This document shows, in pieces, positions 55,801-64,000 of a stretch of DNA of 64,000 nt. The position numbers were made by a program, and so were the translations under genes. Location: assembly GCA_016648135.1 (NCBI GenBank), contig JADDOH010000133.1, positions 1 to 64,000 of the forward strand, given 5' to 3'. Positions within the stretch are counted from its first letter, which is position 1. Every line of letters begins with the position of its first letter. The notes beneath the pieces are model-generated. The model ran no database searches. It had not been told where the DNA came from and saw only the letters and a program-made list of their open reading frames with translations. The DNA comes from Agrypnia vestita. Lineage: Eukaryota > Arthropoda > Insecta > Trichoptera > Phryganeidae.

Positions 55801-56579
55801 GTATAAATTTGCCGTTTTAATGTGATTTGAATGTTAAAGTGCGTACCAAAAGAAAAACAAATAACTAAAGATTTTACTTCATTCGAAAAATTTTCTGCTC
55901 TTCAAGATATTACTTTTATGTTTCATTTATTATTTTATTTCATTACGTGCCTTCAAAATTAAATATCAAATAGACAAAAAAGTAAGCACTTTCAATACCT
56001 CCTTCAAGTCAAGATCGGGTCGTTTCTATCGCAGGACATTGAAAAACTTGTAGAACTTTGGTAAGAACTTATATATACATAAGAATACATTTTTTTAGAA
56101 TTCAAAAAGCTTATTTGATACTAAGAAAAAGAACATATGATATAATAATAATATTAAGCCAATTATAAGAAGTCACTTGATAAACCTAGATTAATATGTA
56201 TTGTATATAACAGAATAAGAAGACATATTTAACAAATTCAATAAAAAGATCAACGGAAGAAAGAGTTTTTAAAAAATATATAAAAATACATTAATACGTG
56301 AAAAAAGTACGGTAAATTTATTTCCAGGAGGAGAGTAAGGAAGAGAAAATGGAGTAAGCAAAAAAAATATAAGATAAGGAATAAGATCTGTGTGATAAAA
56401 ACTAATTAAGTTTGAAGGGAGGCCGCGAGGAGTTACGCAATGTGTTAAATGTGTGTTTTGATCATAGTGGTTGTCGTGTTGAAGATGTCGAGTTCACTGA
56501 AAAATGTGTTAAAATACGATGAGGTTCTGTAGAAGAATGAATTCTGTTTAAGGTTTGGGTGGCAACGTGCGTGATTGAA
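55801..56579. other. Unassigned AT-rich DNA
   Basis: Nothing recognised. Confidence 0.25.
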
Positions 56580-56701
56580 TGTGACGTCAGTTCTGTTAGA
56601 TCTTGATGCCACTCGAATGGGTAGTCGACTAAGTAGGTCAGTGCAGTCTACTTTTGAATTTGCTATTTTGTAAAGGAAAATGTCGTCGTTTATCTTCGAG
56701 T
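56580..56701 (+). promoter_or_regulatory. Candidate promoter and first exon
   Basis: A perfect CRE (TGACGTCA, 56582-56589) overlaps TCAGTT, a match to the arthropod initiator. About 90 bases on, GGAAAATGTCG has a good insect start context, and MSSFIF leads to CTTCGA|GTAAGT at 56699/56700, a strong donor. These parts could be chance, and I found no partner exon. Confidence 0.2.
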
Positions 56702-56883
56702 AAGTAAGGGTGGAATGTTGAAGAAGTTGGAAAACTCAGCGAAACTAGTTTGAGTTCGATAGCTACGAAGGTTTAAAAATTAATGATTTATATTCTTGTT
56801 GTAATTATTGTTATTGTGTACCCTTGTCCTCTTCTGTGTAAAAAATGGACAAAACTTAAATTTGCACCCAAAAGATTAAAGCC

Positions 56884-57445
56884 TATAAATTAACTTCGTA
56901 AACACCACTTATTTATTGAAAAAATTCAACATGTTTCGAAGCCAATGGCTTCTTTGTCAGGAAAACAGAAAAAAAGAAGTATAGATCAAAATATTAAAAA
57001 GTTATATATGGAAAATTATAATATAAAGTACCTACTTAACATGAAAATAAATTTAAAAGATGACTATTTGCAAAAAGGACCTGATTATTTATAACATTCA
57101 ATTTACTATTTTCACTCTTTCTTATTTCCAAAATTTCTAATTTATCAAATTGTGATTCTGTATATTTGTATGTAAAATTTGTAAACACATATTAATATCA
57201 AAAGAATAATCCATAGCCAAAAGATGGTAAGCAAATTCGGAATAATTATTACTATTTAAACATCTTAAGTGTTCCTTAAATCTAACTTCAAAATTTCTAC
57301 ACGTTTTTCCTATATAAATATATATATAGGAAAATATATATCATATCATTGGCTTCGAAACATGTTGAATTTTTTCAATAAATAAGTGGTGTTTACAAAG
57401 TTAATTTATATAAATTATAATTATGTCACCACAAAATAAATTTGC
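56884..57445 (-). mobile_element. Penelope-like element remnant with inverted ends and GIY-YIG nuclease
   Basis: Inverted arms of about 65 bp (56884-56950 and 57347-57410; AACACCACTTATTTATTG and its complement) enclose coding remains. The minus strand from about 57318 reads IYIGKTCRNFEVRFKEHLRC, LNSNNYSEFAYHLLAMDYSF and, after a frameshift, FDKLEILEIRKSE and VLFANSHLL. YIGKT...RFKEH is the second half of the GIY-YIG motif, and this order matches the C-terminal endonuclease of Penelope-like elements. The reverse transcriptase is missing. The right arm extends into ATTATGTCACCACAAA. Confidence 0.8.
56930..56963 (-). ncRNA. Hammerhead-like motif in Penelope-like end
   Basis: The minus strand reads TTC, CTGACAA, extra A, perfect hairpin GAAGCC-ATT-GGCTTC, GAAAC, ATGTT, GAA. 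TTC and GAA give a 3-bp stem I. The core differs from CTGANGA at one base. It lies 5' of the ACATGT palindrome as in the other copies. Confidence 0.5.
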
Positions 57446-57639
57446 TATATTTGAAGAAGAAGTTATTAATTAATTGTTTACTTTATTTCTTAAATATTTA
57501 CTAATACATAAAAACCTACATTAGTTAATTAAAAACCTTAAAGAGTGCATATATTCATTAAAAAACATACAACTTTTCATTGTATTGACAAAAATGTCAA
57601 GTAATCAACATTTTCAAATAATAAAACATGATAATATTT

Positions 57640-57900
57640 GGATGGGTAAATGGAGGTGTTACCGCAGAGGTAAGTTCAGGGGTGGGTATTGGGGTGTATA
57701 TATGGGGTGGGCCAGGCGGTAGGGGGCAGGACAACGTTGCCACATGTTATTACGTGATGTCGCGGGATGTGTGATGTGTAGGATTATCACTGTCAAAATT
57801 ATACGTGTACGTAACAAGAAATGAATTTCGTTTTCCGAAGAAACGGAAAAATGTAATAAGATTCGGTGTTTGATAAGTCGCGAAACTTTACCCCGAGACG
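57640..57900. other. G-rich segment
   Basis: Plus-strand G runs: GGGGTGGGTATTGGGGTG, GGGGTGGGCC and GTAGGGGGCAGG at about 57679-57730. Four or more G runs close together could fold as a G-quadruplex. No gene was recognised. Confidence 0.35.
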
Positions 57901-58298
57901 TGCGACGTTATTCTATTACAAGTCTTTCAGGAAAACAACAACTTTTATATATCATGTCCATTTCGTTATTTTGATATTATGATCTAATAAAATGATTATT
58001 TCCTCATATCCTCTTCTTATTACTCTTCTTCTAGCCTTACCTCATGTTCGTGTTGAACAAGACTTGATGTATTTTATTTTATTGTTTTATTTTATACATA
58101 TTTTCTCATATAAATACAGTTTTCATCAATTTCTTTTTGTTCTTCTTGTTTTCGTCACAAGTAACGATTACACCACAGCAAAAGGCTCAAGCTGCAAAAG
58201 ATCCACGCGAAAAAGGCCCATGTGACATTAATCTAACAACATAATGACAACAAATAACTTTCAAAATCGGTTTTTTTACGGGAGGTCTTAAAATAAAT

Positions 58299-58640
58299 TG
58301 TGGTGGTCCAGACCCGTCGCGACTCTAGCCGCATCCATCAAGCGACATCCACCAATCAAGAGCTCGATTCATTTAACCAGGACTCGACCGCTGAGAAATA
58401 TATCGACCCTTTCGCCGACCGCCGTAGCCATCGCAAGCAATATAGTTCGACGCCACCTCTGCAAATTGTTATCATATAAATACAACAGTTAATCGTAAGT
58501 ATAATTTACACCCTGTAAATATCTGCTTACCAATCATTCCACAAACACGCGCCACTCACACAACATATGTTACGTGCCGATACAATAAAGATGTCTTTAG
58601 ACGGGCGAGCATTTCCTTCTCAGAACACCTGTACTACATG
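58299..58640 (+). mobile_element. Possible LTR of another family
   Basis: It starts TGTGGTGG, and its GC-rich first half (ACCCGTCGCGACTCTAGCC, CCACCAATCAAGAGCTCG) is followed by a TATA-like ATATAAATAC (58472-58481) and AATAAAG near 58584. This layout resembles BEL/Pao-type LTRs. The ends and target duplication were not established. Confidence 0.3.
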
Positions 58641-58760
58641 CACCTAACCCGCTAAAAAATTAATGAATCGAAAATGGTGACGAAGTCATTGAATAGGTAT
58701 ACTCTTTCACAAATTCTTAAAAATATGCCCGAACAAATTAATAGACGATAATATTGTATA

Positions 58761-59000
58761 TGTGGGGTATAAAATCAGAGGCAACAATATCCAAAAAAAA
58801 TTAATGCAGCCATCGAGGATTGTTAATTTATATTGCATTGAATTCGATATTTTATAGGGAATTTAGCCTAAAAATTTATAGGAATCATGATTTTGGAAGG
58901 GATAAATACATAAAATCTAGAATTCAGCACATTTTAAATAAGTAATCCTCGGTGACAGCATTCAAAACATTTTTGATATTGCCTTTGCTTTTATGCATTA
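58761..59000. mobile_element. MITE family F
   Basis: It opens TGTGGGGTATAAAATCAGAG. The inner arms are AATGCAGCCATCGAGGATTG and AGTAATCCTCGGTGACAGC. It closes GCCTTTGCTTTTATGCATTA with a mutated terminus. The central CATGATTTTGGAAGGGATAA is shared with 37466-37723. Confidence 0.75.
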
Positions 59001-59039
59001 CTTAATATTTTTTGCAAATTAAAACTAAAAATACATATA

Positions 59040-59226
59040 TGGTAACTTATTGCCGTAATGGTCATGACGTTCGCGTAGTGATCTGGTGGTCGGTGATTCG
59101 AGTTCCATTCTAGGACACCAGCAGGTTAGTCCTATTTTCATAGCACAATCGTTTGGCTTATTTTGAGAAAAGTAAGAATATTGATGCGACATGCATTCCG
59201 CATTCTCATCTCTATATATTAAAAAA
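59040..59226 (+). repeat. SINE family 2
   Basis: The body AAGAATATTGATGCGACATG and TTCCGCATTCTCATCTC is clear. The tRNA-like head (TGATTCGAGTTCC as a diverged B box) is weaker. Confidence 0.7.
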
Positions 59227-60820
59227 AGGTTAATTTAGGCTTAACAAAAGTGCAGAATTATGTGCCTTCAGCACAGTTATATAATATAAGATCCTGGCCC
59301 CATTGTTTCCTAGGTACAAATGCTGCAATTTTGCTTAATTAAAAGGCAAAATTCGCAAAAGATTATATTCAATATTGTTGTCTTTTGATGTAGTCGGGTA
59401 CTTTTTAAAAGAATTTGTGAAAGAGATATATTCATCGATTTCTTCACAATTATCAATTCATCATTTATTTAAATCTACGTATAATTTATGTTGCGGTTCT
59501 GTACGCATGATTTTTTTTAATCAAATCTGATGCAATAAGTACGTCCAATATATCATTTAAAGATTATTAATTATTATTGATTAAGTAATATGAGTACGTC
59601 CTTGACGATAGGGTACTCTCCTGATGACACTGTGATATGACTCTAGACACATCCATAGGGCTCGTGTAAAACGTCTGTTGTTTAAAAACCTAAATTTATC
59701 AAACGACTTTAATATAAACCTTATAACTTACATTATTGTTGGCTGTTGGAAAGGTAACTCGTGTTTTGGTATGCCTGCTAACAATATTACTTGTGGTAAA
59801 AATTAAGTAAAGGTATCAAAATTTCTGCCCAAAAATAATACCACGACTGTGACTTCTTCGTATTCCCGATGATGAAAAAAAAAACAAAGGACGACGCTTT
59901 GCGAAATTGATGAAATAAGACAGAATTGCTGTAGGAGCTAAACGCCGTAACAAAAATTGCATTCCAAGAGTGCTTTCAAGATTCAAAAAAGCACAGATAT
60001 ATTATAATTGATGAGGACTATTGATGAATAAATGAAGATTTTTTGAGAAAAACTAAAAATTCGCATATTTTTTGATCGTACCTCGATACGTATCCCGAGA
60101 AGTTAATCTTCTCTTCCCGCCATCAAATGCCAGATGGTGCACGCGCAATTTCATTGGGCACAATTCCAAATTCTAAAAGCCAACATAAAGTTCAATGAAC
60201 TTCGGAGAATATTCGAAATTCTTAAAATAAAATACAATGTTCAACTCTAAGTTAGGGCTTATGTTCCCATGAGATTCTTCGGAGGCTGCTCTCGACTTTC
60301 GTAGTTCAGTATGTGTATATAATTTTTCAGAGATAAAGCAGTACCACTTGCCACCATAATATACATTTGATTGTTGTTCATATGTTCAAATGTTCCCTTC
60401 GTCCATTAGCTAAATTTGAACCAAACTATAACTGTGAATAGTACCTGTCAAATGTTATATATTGTTGTGTATTCACCACTCGAATTTGGATTTGGTAAAT
60501 GTTAAACTTGATTTATTAATAGATTATGTTGCTCGCTGATCGCAGATTTTAACTTGGATTTTCCTGACGCTTGGTGTCGGTCGTTGTTTATAGCTGCCGC
60601 CCGCACCCCGTACCAGTGCCCATTATCTTCGGGGCGCCTCTAGATCCTTCCAGAAACTTCTTTCTTGTCAATCGTTACAATACGTTCATAATTGAATGTT
60701 TTTTGTTTATCAAACTGATCAGAATTAGATTAAAACTAAGTTTTTAGTACCTATGGAATTAAAATGTTAATCAATTAAAAAGAGACTACATATAAGGTTG
60801 AAAAATTTTCGTTAACTTAC
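59227..60820. other. Unassigned DNA with one GC-rich patch
   Basis: At 60555-60660 a GC-rich patch has GCTGCCGCCCGCACCCCGTA and TCGGGGCGCCTC; it is a candidate conserved element. Nothing else was recognised. Confidence 0.3.
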
Positions 60821-60823
60821 CAG

Positions 60824-60899
60824 AGTGCCGTGGCGAAATTGGATAACGCGCCATTCCCGGATAAAATTGGAGGTCCGTGGTTCGAGTCCTGGTGGCATT
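60824..60899 (+). tRNA. tRNA-Arg-like sequence, probable pseudogene or SINE head
   Basis: Acceptor arms AGTGCCG and TGGCATT pair at all seven positions with two G-T wobbles. The D stem is GCG/CGC. The A box TGGCGAAATTGG and B box GGTTCGAGTCC both match the Pol III consensus exactly. The anticodon arm is about three bases too long with a mismatch, and the T stem pairs at only 3 of 5 positions, so no anticodon can be assigned. GTGGCG...TTGGATAACGCG is typical of tRNA-Arg. A T7 run at about 60907-60913 could end Pol III transcription. Confidence 0.55.
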
Positions 60900-60913
60900 A
60901 AAAATATTTTTTT

Positions 60914-62189
60914 GTAAATTTGATTTTTTCTGTATGTCTTTTCTAATTGATTAATAAAAATTGTTTAATAATTCACAGAACTTTGTTCTGAAATTGCAAC
61001 TTCACAAAAATAATGTGTTTCCTTTAATATAATATGAACTCTTTTTGTTTTTGGTGCGATTAGTATTACTTGATGAAGCGAAATTACAAAAACATGAATT
61101 AATGAACCTTTTTTATTAAGCCATTTTACATATTATCACTCCATAATTGGGCTTTTTTGCTAATTTGATTATTAGTTTATTAAAATTCGTTAAAATAATT
61201 CAGCACAATTAAACACAATGCAATGGCAACAGTCCACTTTCTGCCTCGATAGCTCACCCCTCGCTGAAGGGATTACCCTTACGATAATTCCTGCACTAAA
61301 TGCATTTGTACAAAAGCAGATAAGCCAGTAATTGCATTTATTTTACAATAAAGCAAGCTGCGTGAGAAAAATGAATACAGGTAGAAAAATAATGGTTTGT
61401 TCATTTAAAAAAATGAGATAGCATTTCAAAATAATAATTTTCTAAGCTTTGATGAAACGAATAGAATGATAATATCACTTTAAAAATCAATTCAGAAATG
61501 GTAGACCACGTAAGAACTGAAGATCATCGTATTGTTGTGTGTAATAGCGTAGATTTAATAAACATTTGTAAAAAAGGACGGGATACTGGATGTCCTAGAA
61601 AAGCGATTAATTGTAACAAAAATGTAATTAAGAGGCTCTTATACCTTCAATGTTGGAATTAGTTTAATCACTTCCCGCTAAAAATGGCGCTAGTTTCGCT
61701 CAAAAATGTATTATTTAAGCACAAAAAACGATATCGAGAAATATACAATACTATAAAACGAAATAGAAATGTGCAAACTTTAACGCCTGACCTTTTAACT
61801 GCGTAGTGCTACATACGTAACCCTTTCTACATGAACGTAAGTTTTGCAAGTTTGGCGAAATTTTTCTCTACGATAATTATTCGATCCTTATATTAGAGAT
61901 GTCACAAAGCCGGCCGTAATTCAATGGATATTGTATCTTTCTGAAATTTCACTCAAAATTTGCTTTTTTATGCTATTTTTCTGATTTTTAAGAAAAACAT
62001 TTTTTTAAGATCTCCATTACATGTAACATGTTATTGTGTGAATTTAAACTATATTTTTTATTGTTTTATAACATTTTGTTTAATATCAATGTTAAATAAT
62101 TCAAATATAAACCATTTAAAAAAATTATGCGTGTACTTTTGTATGCGCGTTAGAAGTTATACTTAAAAAGTAGAATAAAGACAAAATAA
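60914..62189. other. Unassigned DNA
   Basis: GCCGGCCGTAATTCAATGGA at 61910-61929 may be a broken A-box region of another tRNA-like repeat. An AAT microsatellite lies near 62186-62203. Nothing else was found. Confidence 0.3.
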
Positions 62190-63345
62190 TAATAATAATA
62201 ATAATTTCTTTGTCTGTCCGTAACTTACTGGAAAGACGACTTTAGATATTTAGAATGTGACAAGCAATCAGCGCTCAACACTTATTGCGCGGTCACACAA
62301 GAGTTGTTATTAATTACTATATAGTCCGTACACCCGTGAAAATATGGTTAAGTATAAAGAGAATATAGAAATAAAAAAAATCTGAATTATCTTTTCAAAA
62401 CGTAAGACTTTCATGAAAGTAACTTATATCGAATATTTAAAAGTAATTCGCATTAATAAAAGTCAAATAAAATTATAATCATCCATATTCTGAACTAAAG
62501 CAAAATTGCCATTTCTGTATCTTGACAGTTATTGTATTACACTGTGATGCCGTTTTTTTGACGTTTTATGTGTGACCGGTTTGAAATTAATGAATTCAAT
62601 CAATTAGAAAGCTCATTATTTTTAATTGTGAATACATTAACATTTGTTTACGTTATAGGGCTTTCTGATTGATTGAATTCATTAATTTCAAACATGCCAA
62701 ACTTAAAACATCGAAATTAGTGGCAATAAAATTTTATACACACCTGTCAAGATTGGTATAAAGATCTGACATCCCAATATTGCTATTTTCACAATAGCAC
62801 AGATTAACTTTATAAAAAGTATTATATATTTTTCAAATTTCTGAAGGGTGACAGTGCAAAATGACTAAACATTTTTTTTACTTGTATTGAAGCGAATGTA
62901 TTTTTAATATTCTACATCAGTAACTTAAATAACAATTAAAAAATTTAAATATCTAAATATAATAATTTCGTTATCCATTCGTAACTTGCTGGAATGACAA
63001 CATTAGATATTTAGAGTATGGCAAGCAATCAGCCCTCGGCTCATGTTGCGCGGTCACGCAAGGGTCGTTATTAATTACTAGTCTTACACCTGTGAAAATA
63101 TAATTAAGTATAAAGAAGATATAGAAATTAAAAAGTCTGAATCATCTTTTGTAAGACGTAAGACTTTCGTGAAATTAACTTATGTCGAATATTTAAAATT
63201 CATTCGCATTAATACAAGTCAAATAAAATGATAAATGATTTCTGCAAGGTGATGATGCAAAATGATCAAACATTTTTTTTACTTGTATTTCTGAAGCAAA
63301 TGTATTTTTAATAATTTATATAAGTTACTTTAATAACAGAAAATC
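62190..63345 (+). repeat. Tandem duplication, about 400-bp unit, first unit interrupted
   Basis: Unit 1 is 62190-62481 plus 62833-62942; unit 2 is 62950-63345 without a break. Shared blocks: GATATTTAGA, GCAAGCAATCAGC, TTGCGCGGTCAC, GTTATTAATTACTA, AAACATTTTTTTTACTTGTA. The 350 bp at 62482-62832 is absent from unit 2 and so is an insertion. Confidence 0.8.
62490..62775. mobile_element. Palindromic insertion in the duplicated unit
   Basis: A 33-bp inverted pair (TTTGAAATTAATGAATTCAA at 62579 and TTGAATTCATTAATTTCAAA at 62673) surrounds a 46-base loop. Weaker pairing extends outward to TCTTGACAG and CTGTCAAGA. It looks like a foldback MITE. Confidence 0.7.
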
Positions 63346-63359
63346 AACGGAAAATATCA

Positions 63360-63550
63360 ACCTACAATAACGAATGGATCATATATCAGATCGTTAGATA
63401 AATAAATAAATCACGGATAATAAACATAGACGATTCGTAAAAAACGGATATAAAAACATAGCAACCGAAAATATTAACGTATCATAACGAAGAGATCATT
63501 ACAATAGGATCGTTACAATAGGAAAAAATTCACGGATAATAAAACATAAA
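63360..63550 (+). repeat. Imperfect tandem duplication, about 107-bp unit
   Basis: CGGAAAATATCAACC / CCGAAAATATTAACG, ATAACGAATGGATCAT / ATAACGAAGAGATCAT, and TCACGGATAATAAACAT / TCACGGATAATAAAACAT occur in the same order twice. Confidence 0.75.
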
Positions 63551-64000
63551 AACATTTACAGGTCATAGCTTGTATTTCCACGGTCTCAGTTAATTGCTGG
63601 AAATTTGCAAAACCTATACCAATGCTCATAGCTCCAGATACGGCTGCATGGTTAATATCTAAATTACACCAATGTGCGAAGACAAGCTTATTTTTAAATT
63701 GCACATGTTACATTGCATTTTATACGTAGATTTAAATCCTTTCCTAATTTCATTGTATATATAAATGTTTCAAAGCGTGCATCCATATTGATCAGAAATG
63801 AGAACCAATTTTCTTCAGTTCCTCAAAAACGTGTTGGAAATCAATTATTCGTCTTCCTATTATTTATATATGTTCATTTGTTTTCTAAAAAAATATTTAT
63901 TAGTATTTAATATAAAAAAAATAATTTAATGTGTGTAGTGAGAAATGCAGAGGAAATTTTATAAGACATGATGGTCAGGCAAGTTGTTATAAAGCGTCAA
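63551..64000. other. Unassigned DNA
   Basis: Nothing recognised. Confidence 0.25.

Noticed and set aside
1..64000. CRISPR array, bacterial operon, viral genome or mitochondrial insertion
   Set aside because: No regularly spaced identical repeats, no dense gene packing and no organellar gene order was seen.

Overview
The window looks like a gene-poor, AT-rich stretch of an insect nuclear genome. The reasons are arthropod-type non-LTR retrotransposon C-termini, tRNA-derived SINEs, interstitial TTAGG-type repeats, solo LTRs, Helitron ends, Penelope-like remnants and many foldback MITEs. I cannot assign the order; a moth or beetle would fit. No intact protein-coding gene was recognised. Nothing resembles a bacterial, viral or organellar segment, and no CRISPR array or rRNA is visible.

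Layout. 1-16 kb: Penelope-like ends with hammerhead-ribozyme-like motifs, at least five LINE fragments, SINE copies of two families, and a 501-bp foldback MITE nested in another repeat. 16-24 kb: an RTE-like LINE remnant, a partly duplicated solo LTR with 4-bp target duplication, a second foldback MITE, a second LTR and back-to-back SINEs. 23-31 kb: several copies of a ~250-bp inverted-repeat MITE (family F), long-arm foldback elements (family D) and more LINE remnants. 31-40 kb: a GC-rich island, a Helitron 3' end carrying a dense array of heat-shock elements, a LINE with a clean 14-bp target duplication, a near-perfect 135-bp palindrome and one small candidate exon. 40-50 kb: mostly unassigned AT-rich DNA, a solo LTR with ATAT duplication, a Helitron 5' end, a 645-bp PIF/Harbinger-type element with a MADF-like remnant, and a second palindrome. 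50-64 kb: three more Penelope-like pieces (one with a GIY-YIG nuclease remnant), a long foldback element, a large interrupted LTR, a tRNA-Arg-like element with both Pol III boxes, and a tandem duplication split by a palindromic insertion.

GC-rich islands of 100-450 bp recur every few kb (near 4.6, 6.9, 14.5, 18.7, 24.2, 31.9, 35.1, 45.4, 49.5 and 60.6 kb). They are the best candidates for conserved non-coding regulatory DNA, so the window may be a large intron or an intergenic desert. The most interesting signals are the hammerhead motifs, whose stem I pairs covary between copies, and the heat-shock-element array linked to a Helitron terminus. All calls were made by eye; none was tested by database search.
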